The notes below the pieces were generated by a model, which ran no database searches, had not been told where the DNA came from, and was given only the letters and a program-made list of their open reading frames with translations. Positions 25,759 through 36,071 of a stretch of 64,000 nt of DNA are shown here, one piece after another. The translations under genes and the position numbers were made by a program. Where the stretch lies: the NCBI GenBank assembly GCA_019459325.1, contig JAIBFA010000034.1, positions 1 to 64,000 of the forward strand, given 5' to 3'. Within the stretch, counting starts at the first letter, position 1. Each line of letters opens with the position of its first letter. This DNA comes from Thiobacillus sp. GTDB taxonomy: Bacteria > Pseudomonadota > Gammaproteobacteria > Burkholderiales > Thiobacillaceae.

Positions 25759-26131
25759 GTGCAGAGGGCGTGGCCGCGGCAAGGGCTCGGGCAAGGGGCT
25801 TTGCTCGGGCGGCACCCGACGCCCCTCTGGCGGTGACTGAGCTCATGGCCCCGGGTCCCGATCGTGCGACCTGGTCAAAAATCAGTAGAACCCCGCCTCA
25901 CCTCAGGTTCACGAGCGTTGCCGTCTCCTTGAACCGCCAAAAACAATGTTTATGGATCAATTAAATAAATTGATCAAAAGCATTTTGTCGATAAAATTTA
26001 CACATGTGTTTTCATGCGGTACGTAATTACCAAGTAACTGATAAATAACAATTAAGTTTCAATTCCGTCAGGGGCGGCGCCAAAAATATTGCCTAAATCA
26101 GTCTTGGTTTTCGATTTTCTTCATAGAATTT

Positions 26132-26148
26132 TGTCGGAATTCTTTACA
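26132..26148 (+). promoter_or_regulatory. Shared upstream motif copy D (TGTCGGAATTCTTTACA)
   Basis: Same motif as A-C. Confidence 0.7.
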
Positions 26149-26244
26149 CGGATGGTTCATCCCTACTAGATGGCTCATGCAAAGCAACCAAATTCATTTA
26201 TTAAATGCTTGATTGCAAAGGCCATAAGCAAATGTGTCGCAATG

Positions 26245-26262
26245 CTGGTACGTCCGTTGCTA
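26245..26262 (+). promoter_or_regulatory. Sigma-54-like promoter D (CTGGTACGTCCGTTGCTA)
   Basis: GG-N10-GC, 99 bp after motif D. Confidence 0.7.
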
Positions 26263-26373
26263 AGTATGGGTCGCCGCGAAGGGATTTATTCGGTGAAAGA
26301 GTTTTGCACCGTGTGGCAGGAGGATGTAGCTGTTTGATCGATCGATACCTATCTACATGAGGAGATTTAAAAA

Positions 26374-27012
26374 ATGAAATTCACAATGACTAAAATCGCT
26401 GCTGTTGCGGCTCTGGCTCTGGCCTCTTCCGCTGCCATGGCTGCTCCGGTTGCCACCGGTGGCACGTTCCAAATGAATGTTAATGAAGGTTTTGACTACG
26501 ATCCGGCAGGCGGCGGCGGCCCAGTCAATACCGACAACTCCATCAGCGGCTTCGTTGACATGGCGGCCGGCACTTGGGGCGTGTCCTCTGCTGCGACGTT
26601 TTTTGGTTTTAACTGGACGGCTAGCAACGGAACACTGATCACCACCGCCGGTTCCTACGCCCTGAACGTCGCGACTGGCGCCTTGACTACTGAGGCTCCG
26701 TATGCCGGCGCGAATGTTAACGATGGCACCATCCACTTCCAGGTGGGGGCAAACCAGATGGCCGGCCTGATCGACTTTGCCTGGAGTTCCAGCAGCGGTA
26801 TTAATGTCGTCAACGTGTGGGACATCAATTCCAACGGCAGCCTTACCGCCATCCTTGCTCCTGGCATGGAGGAGGCCCCCTTCCCCGGCTACAACGCCCA
26901 CTTCAATCTGACCGCGGCTGGCTTGGTGCCCGAGGCTTCAACCTACGGCATGATGCTGGCTGGTCTGGGCCTGGTCGGTTTCGCAGTGCGCCGCCGCAAG
27001 CTGATGGCCTGA
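26374..27012 (+). CDS. PEP-CTERM protein
   Basis: Signal peptide; VPEASTYGMMLAGLGLVGFAVRRRK. Confidence 0.92.
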   Translation: MKFTMTKIAAVAALALASSAAMAAPVATGGTFQMNVNEGFDYDPAGGGGPVNTDNSISGFVDMAAGTWGVSSAATFFGFNWTASNGTLITTAGSYALNVATGALTTEAPYAGANVNDGTIHFQVGANQMAGLIDFAWSSSSGINVVNVWDINSNGSLTAILAPGMEEAPFPGYNAHFNLTAAGLVPEASTYGMMLAGLGLVGFAVRRRKLMA

Positions 27013-27082
27013 GTGTTCACGCCCGGAGCATGTTCCGGGCTGACCACGCTTCCGGCTGGGTTCTGGCTGGAAAGGGTTAAGG

Positions 27083-27110
27083 ATACGGCGGGCAACCGCC
27101 GTATTTTTTT
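27083..27110 (+). terminator. Rho-independent terminator
   Basis: ATACGGCGGGCAACCGCCGTATTTTTTT. Confidence 0.85.
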
Positions 27111-27217
27111 GCGCCTATACGCGGGCTACCGCTCATGGTGCGCAACCCGCTCAGTCGTACAGAGTGCCTTGCACTGTGCGCACTGATGGGGATTCCTTAG
27201 GTTCCTGGAGAATAAAC

Positions 27218-28444
27218 ATGAAGCACAAGCTAACCGTGTTGGCCGTCGCGCTTTGCGCCAGCCCCGCGCTTGCGGCGACCACTTGGGATTCCGATCTTGG
27301 TGTCTGGGCAACCACGATCGATGCCGCGACCTATGGTGGCTCGACCGGCACTATCACCTTTAACGACTGGGGCTATAAAGGTCCCACTGTCAACGGCTAC
27401 ACGGTTGGCGCCAACGACTTCCAGGTCGGCGCGGGCTTCGACGCCAGCAGCATCGGCCAAAGGCAGCACGTAGTGACCAAAACGCCCGACTATCTGACTT
27501 CGGACCCGGCCAGCAATGTGGTAGGGGATTTGGGCGATATGACTACCTTCGCCAATGCCAACATGGACGGCGGGGTCAACTTCTACAAGTGGGGCTACAC
27601 TACGCCGACGAACAGCACCTTTAACAAAATGCTGATCGACACCGCCGGCAATTACCACATCGCAAAGCAGGACATGTCCTTCGGCTATTACGATAAGTTC
27701 GAGTATCGCGACACTACTAAAGTCAACCCTGACCAAAGCTACGATACCCGGATCAACTTCAAACCCTATACCGTCTCCGATGCCAAGGGCTGGTGTGGTT
27801 CGGTACTGACGCCCAACCCCGGCGGCTTGGCGCAGATGGCTGGCCAGGTCACCTTCGATTTCGCCATGGACGTGTATTTCGATTTTGGCGGAACGCCGAT
27901 CTATTCCTCTACTCAGCTCGTACCCGGATTCGTCATGCGCAGCTATGGCGACTACACAGTCAACGTCACTACCCCAGGGGGCGACCAGCAGGTATTCGAA
28001 GCCCATGCGGTCGGCAACAACACCAACCCGGAATCGATCGTTGAGGGTGTGGGTGGAACGCTCGATCCCGCCTTCCAGAACGATGTATCCTTCCTTGGTG
28101 CGGGGGTGCTGCCCGCAGGCGTGTGGGTATCAGCGGATTCGTTCGAGTCTGACGGGAAGACGCGAAAAATGCGCACTGACTTCAACGCCACCACCGGCGA
28201 GAGTACCGAGGTGTGGGACGTGACCATCGTCGAGGCCGGCACGGCCGGGGCGGTGTGGCACAGTAATGCTTATGCCGGCTTTGCTTATGTGTTGCGCGCC
28301 GACGGCATGCGCATCCTCGACTACGTCAACCCGACCGGGCACTCCGACTATGTGGCCACCGTGCCCGAACCGGAGAGCTACGCCATGATGCTATTAGGCG
28401 TTGGCTTGGTCGGCATGGCGGTGCGCCGGCGCAGATCGGCCTGA
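27218..28444 (+). CDS. PEP-CTERM protein
   Basis: ATG at 27218 (MKHKLTVLAVALCASPALA); VPEPESYAMMLLGVGLVGMAVRRRR. Confidence 0.92.
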   Translation: MKHKLTVLAVALCASPALAATTWDSDLGVWATTIDAATYGGSTGTITFNDWGYKGPTVNGYTVGANDFQVGAGFDASSIGQRQHVVTKTPDYLTSDPASNVVGDLGDMTTFANANMDGGVNFYKWGYTTPTNSTFNKMLIDTAGNYHIAKQDMSFGYYDKFEYRDTTKVNPDQSYDTRINFKPYTVSDAKGWCGSVLTPNPGGLAQMAGQVTFDFAMDVYFDFGGTPIYSSTQLVPGFVMRSYGDYTVNVTTPGGDQQVFEAHAVGNNTNPESIVEGVGGTLDPAFQNDVSFLGAGVLPAGVWVSADSFESDGKTRKMRTDFNATTGESTEVWDVTIVEAGTAGAVWHSNAYAGFAYVLRADGMRILDYVNPTGHSDYVATVPEPESYAMMLLGVGLVGMAVRRRRSA

Positions 28445-28626
28445 GTTATCTTTTTTGGAGCGCTTTGGAATCGGCACTTATGTGCCGATTCTTTATGGGC
28501 ATTCGGTTAGTACCCCGTTAAATTGGCTCATGTGGACTTCAATGCCAACATTTGAACGGATTTTGGGCGATTCATGCGTGCCCAGGATTGAGTTCTATTC
28601 GTTAAACGGCCACCCAAGCTAAATGG

Positions 28627-29331
28627 ATGATGAGAAATAATCTTTACCAAAACCTGTCTGTCAGCGCAAACATCAACATAGTTCTTGGCATGCTGGGAAT
28701 CTGTAGCCTGGGAATATTTCTGGCATGGTTTGTTACAGCCATGCAGTTGCTCCCCTTGCCAAGAGACCCGATATGGTCAGCACTGGCCGGCGCATCATGG
28801 CAATTTTTTACCACGGTTGTTGTGTTGTATTGGTGGGCAAAAAAGAGATTGCGCCTGCCTTTCGATCAACTGGGTATAACAACTAAGAATTTACTCCAGA
28901 CGACAATTCTTGGCTGCCTACTTTATAGCCTGGCATTGATAGCATTTATAAGTTGCAGCAACGACCCCTTCATCGCTCAACATGGGTTGCGACAAGCAAG
29001 TACAGAAGATGCAATGACACTTCTACTCAGTATGAGCATGATTGCGGCAGGCACCGATCTCACCACGCGCGGTTTTATTTTGCTTGGGCTTGCCCGATAT
29101 AGCCCGTTGATCTTCGCCATCATCGTCCAGAATGCGCTCTGGTATTTGGGGCATATAACTGAGATCACCCAGCTCACGGGATGTCTGACATTGTGGGGAG
29201 CAATTGGATTAACGCTTACTCTGGGCATTTTGGGTGACATTGTCGCCCTAAAAACAAGGAATATCTTAGGATTGGCTATTGCTCACATATTGCTGAACAT
29301 AAGCATGATGGTGTTTATCAGAAATCTTTGA
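28627..29331 (+). CDS. Polytopic membrane protein, CPBP/CAAX-protease-like with degenerate motif 1
   Basis: GTDLTTRGFIL, NALWYLGH, AHILLN in CPBP order. Confidence 0.55.
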   Translation: MMRNNLYQNLSVSANINIVLGMLGICSLGIFLAWFVTAMQLLPLPRDPIWSALAGASWQFFTTVVVLYWWAKKRLRLPFDQLGITTKNLLQTTILGCLLYSLALIAFISCSNDPFIAQHGLRQASTEDAMTLLLSMSMIAAGTDLTTRGFILLGLARYSPLIFAIIVQNALWYLGHITEITQLTGCLTLWGAIGLTLTLGILGDIVALKTRNILGLAIAHILLNISMMVFIRNL

Positions 29332-31607
29332 TTGTTCTCGACATGAATCTTTTTTTCGTGGTGTGTGTGGCGTGTGTGGTAGGGCTGTTTACAGTTTCCC
29401 ACTCTATCGCACTGACTTCCGTTTTCGACTTTTATTTTTATTTGTTGCCGTTTGGAATGGCGCTTGTGGGGCTGTTTCTGTCTGCTGGAATCGCACGCTT
29501 ACCTTCTCCCGCATCCGTTAGTACTGGAATCCTGCCGGCGTTTTCAATATTCGGTGCATTTGCGATGTTGGCGTGTGTTCTCGTGTACCTGTACGCAGCA
29601 TCGCTAGGCCCATCTTTGTTTGTTTTATTGGTCATCATCATTCAATTATCGGCCTATATTTTCTTCTGGTCTGTCATTGTGCGGGAGCGGCACCTTGCGT
29701 TGTCTGCAATAGGTATCGTAGCCGGCTTGGCTCTCGGGTATTTATTCATCAGTTATCTGAACATGGATCCGCTGGTGGCGATTTTGATAGCCTGTGTTTT
29801 TTCTGCTGCGCTTTACGTCGCTCAATTGTTGAAGCGAGTTCAACGTGTCGCATACATATTAATTGTTGGTTTTATTGCATTCGCAGTTTTTCAAGGCAAG
29901 CATTATCAAGTCATGCCAACCTCAATGGGATGGATATTGGATTACGGCAAGGCCGGGCCGGAAAATATTGTTGATAGGAATGCAGGTACAAAAATCTGGG
30001 GTCCGGCAGGGATGTCGGAAATGTACCCATTAAGTTCTGATGAACGTGCCGCATGGTTGTACACGAATGGCAGCTCAGCTGCTTTGGTGCTTACGGGTGA
30101 ATTGGCCAGCTACGATAACGCTTGGTGGGAGCAGAAAGCTCCATTGGCAATGGCAATTCACGATGCCGTGCAGCCGAAGTCCATCATTGATATTGGTATT
30201 GCTCCAAGTGATATGGCCTGGCGAGCAATTGGCCGGGACGTGCGAAGTCTTTATGGACTGTACGGATCGCATGATTGGTCCCTTATGCCTGTGCGCGGTA
30301 TCGAATTAATACGGAAATCTGTCGTGCTGCTACAACAACCCGTTTTGAACGCGGAAGAAAAGATCAAATTGCCTGTTGATATGATCGTTCTCTCGTCAGG
30401 GCATGAAGGGAAGGAAGGTTGGGTAAGTTCGAATCTGGGCGAGCAGAGATTTCTTAATCAGGAAAGTATCCTGTCGTACTGGCAGACCCTGGATGAGGAC
30501 GGTGTTCTGGTATTGCTTTCGAGACAGGAATCAGTGTTTCTAAGGCAATTTTTCAGCGTCTGGACTGCTCTGAATAATGCCGGAATGTCGGATGCTGAAT
30601 TTCTGGATCGTGCATGGAGTGTGGTGCCCGATACAGCATCAGTTGAGAGCCCCTATCGCTATGCATTTGTTCTAACCAAGAAGGCAAGGGATGGAAAATT
30701 CGCACAGGCGCTTAGAAGCCAGGTATTGAAGTTGCCTGTCAGATATTTATTTGGTTATGGCCTGCCCCCTAGCTCTCCATACGAGGTGTTTTATCAGAAG
30801 GACATGAATAATGTCCATGGCATATTCACGCTGGCGGCGTCCCGAAAATATGGGAAGCATGTGACGCTAGATCCTTCACATTTGCATAAGTCGATTCCTT
30901 ATCAATTTGTCAAAGATGTGTTTCCACAATACAAAAATATGCTGGTCTTGTCAGTGAGTATTCTGATTGGAATTATTCTGTTTCCGCTGCAAAAATTTCG
31001 CCGGATCGAAAATATTCAGTCATTGCATGGGCCAAGCGTTGCAGTATGGATGGTGACAGGTGGCGCGACAGGTATCTTGATGGTTGTTGCGTTGGCTTTT
31101 CTTTTTGTCTATCCGTCAGGTGTTACGCAAGAAATCAGATTGCTTTATCTGGGCATTTTGCTATCGATTGCATCCTTGATGCATCTTTACAAAAAGTCGT
31201 CCAGCATTACAAGACAAACGACACGGCTGCTCATGTTTGCATCCGCGTTGGTTCTAATGATTTATCTGGCCACCAGGTATATCCAGATCACTGTGGATGA
31301 CAGCACGTTGTACCTGGGGGCTGCGGGGATATTGTTCGTTACGTTAGGGATAACTTTGCCCGGTATGCAATCGAGTTTAATGCGTGATTCGGAGCCCCCT
31401 TTGACTTGGTGGTGGTTCGCGATGGCTGCAGGTGCCGCCGCAGCGCTGTTCTGGTCAATGAGGCTGTATGCCGTATTGGGTGATAGTTTATTATTTTTTG
31501 CAGGCTTGCTTGTGCTGTGCATCGCTGGCGTTTTTTGGTGGCATGCGCGCTCGCTTAACGGCGAAATTCGCGAGCGCGGAGCAGCGGAAGTCAATTCGGT
31601 TATTTGA
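29328..31607 (+). CDS. Large membrane protein with internal spermidine-synthase-like soluble region
   Basis: Many TM segments; SIIDIGIAPSDMAWRAIGRDVRSLYGLYGS; TTG start or ATG 29343. Confidence 0.55.
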   Translation: MIVLDMNLFFVVCVACVVGLFTVSHSIALTSVFDFYFYLLPFGMALVGLFLSAGIARLPSPASVSTGILPAFSIFGAFAMLACVLVYLYAASLGPSLFVLLVIIIQLSAYIFFWSVIVRERHLALSAIGIVAGLALGYLFISYLNMDPLVAILIACVFSAALYVAQLLKRVQRVAYILIVGFIAFAVFQGKHYQVMPTSMGWILDYGKAGPENIVDRNAGTKIWGPAGMSEMYPLSSDERAAWLYTNGSSAALVLTGELASYDNAWWEQKAPLAMAIHDAVQPKSIIDIGIAPSDMAWRAIGRDVRSLYGLYGSHDWSLMPVRGIELIRKSVVLLQQPVLNAEEKIKLPVDMIVLSSGHEGKEGWVSSNLGEQRFLNQESILSYWQTLDEDGVLVLLSRQESVFLRQFFSVWTALNNAGMSDAEFLDRAWSVVPDTASVESPYRYAFVLTKKARDGKFAQALRSQVLKLPVRYLFGYGLPPSSPYEVFYQKDMNNVHGIFTLAASRKYGKHVTLDPSHLHKSIPYQFVKDVFPQYKNMLVLSVSILIGIILFPLQKFRRIENIQSLHGPSVAVWMVTGGATGILMVVALAFLFVYPSGVTQEIRLLYLGILLSIASLMHLYKKSSSITRQTTRLLMFASALVLMIYLATRYIQITVDDSTLYLGAAGILFVTLGITLPGMQSSLMRDSEPPLTWWWFAMAAGAAAALFWSMRLYAVLGDSLLFFAGLLVLCIAGVFWWHARSLNGEIRERGAAEVNSVI

Positions 31608-32002
31608 TCGTTGAGCACTTCCTGATTTTTGCGCTGCTACGCCCCTGCAATGACCACGTGCTAAGCGCTGCCCCAGAAATGGTAGTGAACCACCAAAATT
31701 GAAGCGGGCAGATAAATACATGTGATGCGCCATCTATGATGCTCAGCCGCAGGGTGAAGCGGCCGAGTGGCGTAAGGTTGTAATTCATCAGATTACTCTG
31801 GGACACCGAGCCTTCGAGGGATTTGGAGGTGATTTGTTGGATTTTTGCAACCGACCATAAATAAAATTACGCTTTTGAATATATAGTGCGTTTGCCGGTT
31901 GGCTAGTAAAATTGCACCAGTTTTTTGCGTGGGATGGGGCATTCAGATTAAGCACCTCCTCGTAATTTGAAATTACATACCACAATCATAATGGAGGAGT
32001 TT

Positions 32003-33895
32003 ATGCGTTTCTTATTGAAGCACACCGCGCTGGTCGCGGCCTGCTTGGCCGCGTTCCCGGCCCACGCCACTAACGGTTATTTTCTGCCCGGTTTCGGCTT
32101 CCGCTCGCAGGGGATGGGTGGCGTCGGCATTGCCTATGGTCGTGATTCCCTGTCAACCGCGGCCAACCCGGCCAATGCCGTAAATACCGGCATGCGCGGC
32201 GATATTGGAATGGCCGTTTTTAACCCGGAGCGGCATGCCACGGTGGGGACCCCTGCGGGTGGCAACAGGTTTTTTGCTTTCATTGGGGATACCGAGAGCG
32301 ATGCAAAATATTTCCTGATGCCGGAAATGGGTTTCAGCATGCCGCTCAACGACAAACTGCACGTCGCGCTGGCGGTGGTGGGGAACGGCGGTATGAATAC
32401 CACCTATCCGCAAAACTTCTTTTCCTTTAATGCGGAATTTGTTCCGGATACGGATCCGGCTACGCTGAACCCATCCCCTACCGACAAACTCGGCATTGAC
32501 ATGATGCAGTTGCTGGTGCCCGTTAGCGTTGCCTACAAGGTCAACGAGAACCATGCGGTTGGCGCCTCGCTGATATTGGCCGAGACCCGCTTCCGGGCCT
32601 ATGGCTTGGAAGCTTTCCCCTATTTTGAAAGCTTTGGCTACACTATTGTTGCAGACCGGGACAACATCACGGGCAATGGCTTTGACTACAGCTATGGTGC
32701 TGGCATCCGCCTGGGCTGGCTGGGCAACTTCATGGACGACAAGCTCTCCGTGGGCCTCACCTATGCGTCGAAGACCTACATGACCAAGTTCGACAAGTAC
32801 CGCGGCCTGTTTGCCGAACAGGGCGATTTCGATATTCCTGAAAACTATGGCATTGGCATTGCGTTCAAACCTGCGAAAAATCTGATCATTGCTGCCGATG
32901 TTGTTCGAATCAATTACAGCGACGTGGCTTCGATTGGCAACCTGGGGCCCATCACTGAGCCTTCCTTTCCTCTCAGTTTTGGCATTCCATCCATTCAGGA
33001 TCCAAGCAAGGAAACAGGTAATGACGCGGGCATGGGCTTTGGCTGGAAGGACGCGACGGCTTATAAGTTGGGTGTCCAGTATGGTGTCAATAATCGCCTG
33101 CAGGTGCGCGCCGGCTACAACTACGGCAAGACGACAATCTCCGACGACCAGTTGACCTTCAACCTGCTGGCACCGGCCACCGTCGAAAGGCATTACACGG
33201 TTGGTTTCACCTACAAAGCCAACGACAACCTCGAAGTGACCGGCACCTACTTGTACGCCGCTTCCCATAGCCAGTCGAATTGCCAGCAGAGCATCCTCAA
33301 TTGCGTCGAGTTCAATATGCACCAGAATATGTTCGCCCTGTCGATGGGTTGGGTGCTGGATCCGGGTCCCGGGTCGCTGGAAGAGTATGGCGAGAGCGAG
33401 TGGGCAGGCATCAACTTCGACGGCTGGTACGGCGGCCTGAACTTCGGCCAGTCGAAATACCACAGTGTGGACGCTGATTCTGCCAACACCCGCACCGAAG
33501 GTTGGAAAGTTTACGCAGGGTACCAGTTCAACAAATACTTGGGTGTTGAAGGCGGATATGCCAACCTGAATGACATGACGGCCACAACAGGGACGGTTAC
33601 TACCAACTTAGATACTGATGCTTGGGCTCTGGCTGCCGTGCTCAGCTATCCGCTGACGGAGAGATTCTCGATCATGGGCAAGTTGGGCGCCGCCTACATG
33701 CTCGCCGATATCAGTGAAAAGAATGGTACCGGACTCGCAGTTAGGAGTGGTGACGATAGCTACGAACCCAACTATGGTATCGGTGTCAGCTATGCACTGC
33801 TCGATAACCTGAGCCTGCGTGCCGAATGGGAGCGCTTCGACAGGAAAGACTACGACATCGACCTGATGTCAGCGGGCATTGCGGTGAAATTCTGA
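32003..33895 (+). CDS. Outer-membrane protein: FadL/OmpP1-like barrel fused to OmpA-like barrel
   Basis: ATNGYFLPGFGFRSQGMGGVGIAYG... then WYGGLNFGQSKY...KVYAGYQFNKYLGVEGGYANL...LSLRAEWERF. Confidence 0.75.
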   Translation: MRFLLKHTALVAACLAAFPAHATNGYFLPGFGFRSQGMGGVGIAYGRDSLSTAANPANAVNTGMRGDIGMAVFNPERHATVGTPAGGNRFFAFIGDTESDAKYFLMPEMGFSMPLNDKLHVALAVVGNGGMNTTYPQNFFSFNAEFVPDTDPATLNPSPTDKLGIDMMQLLVPVSVAYKVNENHAVGASLILAETRFRAYGLEAFPYFESFGYTIVADRDNITGNGFDYSYGAGIRLGWLGNFMDDKLSVGLTYASKTYMTKFDKYRGLFAEQGDFDIPENYGIGIAFKPAKNLIIAADVVRINYSDVASIGNLGPITEPSFPLSFGIPSIQDPSKETGNDAGMGFGWKDATAYKLGVQYGVNNRLQVRAGYNYGKTTISDDQLTFNLLAPATVERHYTVGFTYKANDNLEVTGTYLYAASHSQSNCQQSILNCVEFNMHQNMFALSMGWVLDPGPGSLEEYGESEWAGINFDGWYGGLNFGQSKYHSVDADSANTRTEGWKVYAGYQFNKYLGVEGGYANLNDMTATTGTVTTNLDTDAWALAAVLSYPLTERFSIMGKLGAAYMLADISEKNGTGLAVRSGDDSYEPNYGIGVSYALLDNLSLRAEWERFDRKDYDIDLMSAGIAVKF

Positions 33896-33920
33896 TCATC
33901 CGACCAGGCTGAAATTCGCC

Positions 33921-33949
33921 AAGCCGGGGATTCGTCCCCGGCTTTTTTG
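33921..33949 (+). terminator. Rho-independent terminator
   Basis: AAGCCGGGGATTCGTCCCCGGCTTTTTTG. Confidence 0.85.
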
Positions 33950-34117
33950 TATCCGGAAAGCGCTTGTGGGCGGCTTACTTTGTCGAGTCCGGATTATCTA
34001 TAGGATGGCTCGTTCATGTACATGCATGGCGCAGCCTCCGGCGCGATCGTCGTTTATTCCCCCTCGTTGGCATAATGGCCAGAGAGGCTATCCGGGAGAA
34101 AGTGTGATGGAGGGGGT

Positions 34118-36007
34118 GTGAGTAATAAAAACATTCTGTTGCGGACTAAGAAAAAGAAGGCGCTGACGAGTTTTCAGGCCAAGCGGTATGACGAGGCGTG
34201 GTCGCTTTACCAGGGGATTTGCCAAGCGGATCGCCTGGACGCCGATGCCCGGCTTGCATGCGGCGTGATCGCGGGACTGCGTGGCGACAATGCGCTTGCG
34301 GCGGATTATTGCCGGCAGGCGGTGGCGTTGGATCCGAAACTGGCGGTTGCTCACTTTAATCTGGGCATTGCGCTGCGCAGCCAGAACCGGTTCGAGGAGG
34401 CCTGTCAGTCGTTCAAGCGGGCGATCGCGTTGCTTCCGAATTACATTGAGGCGATGGAAGCCCTGGCGCATGCCTATATCGCGCTTTACGACTGGCCGGC
34501 TGCGGTGCAGGTGCTGAACGAGATTATCGCAATCTGGCCGCACAAGGCTGAAATCCACAGCGATCTGGGCACGATCTATCAGGCTATGGGGCGTTCGCAG
34601 GACGCCATCACCGCCTACGAGACGGCCTTGAAAATCAATCCGCGTTTGGGTGTTGCCCTGAACAGCCTTGGCAGTGCTTACCAGGGTCAAGGTGATTTCG
34701 AGCAAGCCGAGCGCTGTTATCGGCAATGTCTGGCGGCCACGCCCGGCGACCTGCAGGCCCGTTCCAATTTGCTGATGCTGCTTAATTACCTACCGGATGC
34801 GGATGCGGCCACGGTGTTCAAGGAACATCTTGAGTGGGGCCGGATCGCTCGGACCAGGATTTTACTTATTGACCCGATTGAACTCGATCAAGATCCGCGG
34901 CGGCGTCTCAGGGTAGGCTACCTGTCGCCTGACTTCAGGGAGCATTCCGTGGCCTCATTCATCGAGCCAGTGCTGAGGCATCATGACCGCAGCCGGTTCG
35001 ACGTCTGGTGCTATTCCAACCTGCCTACGCCGGACGAGACCACGAAGCGCCTCAAGGCGGCAGTGGATGGGTGGCGCGACATCGACAAGCTGTCGGATGG
35101 GGAGGCCGCGCGTCTCATTCGCGATGACCGCATCGATATTCTGGTCGACCTGTCGGGCCATACTGCCAACAACCGCCTGGGGATTTTCGCGGCCAAACCC
35201 GCGCCGGTCCAGATGACCTGGATGGGCTATCCGAACACCACCGGACTGAACACGATCGACTACCGGATCACCGACAGAATTGCTGACCCTGCGGGCGAGG
35301 AGGCATATTACAGCGAGGCAATGCTGCGCCTGGACGACTGTTTTCTTTGTTATCAGCCGGATCCGAATACGCCTGAGGTGGCACCGTTGCCGGCTTTGAC
35401 CAATGGCCATATCACCTTCGGCTCCTTCAATAATTTCAGCAAGATCAATCGTGGCGTACTCCAGTTGTGGGCCGCGGTGCTGAAGCAGGTGCCCAATTCA
35501 CACTTGTTACTAAAATGCCCAGCGCTGACGGATGCTACGGTAAGGGCTAGCGTGAGCGCCTCCTTGCAGGAACTCGGCGTCGGTACCGAGCGAATTGATC
35601 TGCTGGGGCACACCCGCACGCGCCAGGAGCACCTTGCTCTCTATGCAAAGGTGGATATTGCCCTCGACACCTTTCCTTACAACGGCACGACGACCACCTG
35701 TGAGGCACTTTTGATGGGGGTGCCGGTATTGTCGCTGGTGGGGAAACACCATGCGGGTCGGGTTGGCGCCTCGTTGCTAAAGGCGGCGGGGCTTACCGAT
35801 TGGCTGGCCGATACGTCCGAGGCGTTGGTTGCAAATGCCCGGGCGCGGGCTACCGATGTTGCAGGACTTGACCGTCTGCGCAGATCGTTGCGTGGTCAGC
35901 TAGCCGGTTCATCCTTGTGTGATGCGAAGGGCTTTGTGAACCGTTTTGAGGCGGTTGTACTTCAGGCTTGGGCCAGTCGTATAAGTCAGTTGTCCCCGCG
36001 ACGTTGA
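34118..36007 (+). CDS. TPR protein with O-GlcNAc-transferase/SPINDLY-like catalytic domain (GT41)
   Basis: TPR array, RVGYLSPDFREHSVASFIEPVL, TWMGYPNTTGL, DTFPYNGTTTTCEALLMGVPVLSL; GTG start. Confidence 0.88.
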   Translation: MSNKNILLRTKKKKALTSFQAKRYDEAWSLYQGICQADRLDADARLACGVIAGLRGDNALAADYCRQAVALDPKLAVAHFNLGIALRSQNRFEEACQSFKRAIALLPNYIEAMEALAHAYIALYDWPAAVQVLNEIIAIWPHKAEIHSDLGTIYQAMGRSQDAITAYETALKINPRLGVALNSLGSAYQGQGDFEQAERCYRQCLAATPGDLQARSNLLMLLNYLPDADAATVFKEHLEWGRIARTRILLIDPIELDQDPRRRLRVGYLSPDFREHSVASFIEPVLRHHDRSRFDVWCYSNLPTPDETTKRLKAAVDGWRDIDKLSDGEAARLIRDDRIDILVDLSGHTANNRLGIFAAKPAPVQMTWMGYPNTTGLNTIDYRITDRIADPAGEEAYYSEAMLRLDDCFLCYQPDPNTPEVAPLPALTNGHITFGSFNNFSKINRGVLQLWAAVLKQVPNSHLLLKCPALTDATVRASVSASLQELGVGTERIDLLGHTRTRQEHLALYAKVDIALDTFPYNGTTTTCEALLMGVPVLSLVGKHHAGRVGASLLKAAGLTDWLADTSEALVANARARATDVAGLDRLRRSLRGQLAGSSLCDAKGFVNRFEAVVLQAWASRISQLSPRR

Positions 36008-36071
36008 CCTGTAGGGCGATTTTCGGACCAACTGAAACTTGAGAAGATGACTTCCTTCTAGAAAGGAAGTC

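Noticed and set aside
24634-25815. 393-aa minus-strand ORF
   Set aside because: Antisense to the clear sugar transferase; Asp/Glu/Val-rich shadow-frame composition.
31898-31916. TTGGCTAGTAAAATTGCACC as a sigma-54 promoter for the double-barrel protein
   Set aside because: GG-GC spacing is 11, not 10, and no enhancer motif is present.
31608-31966. Possible transposase remnant on the minus strand before the OM protein
   Set aside because: Short ORFs show no recognisable transposase motif.
32153-33463. 436-aa minus-strand ORF
   Set aside because: Shadow of the FadL-like gene; no domain.
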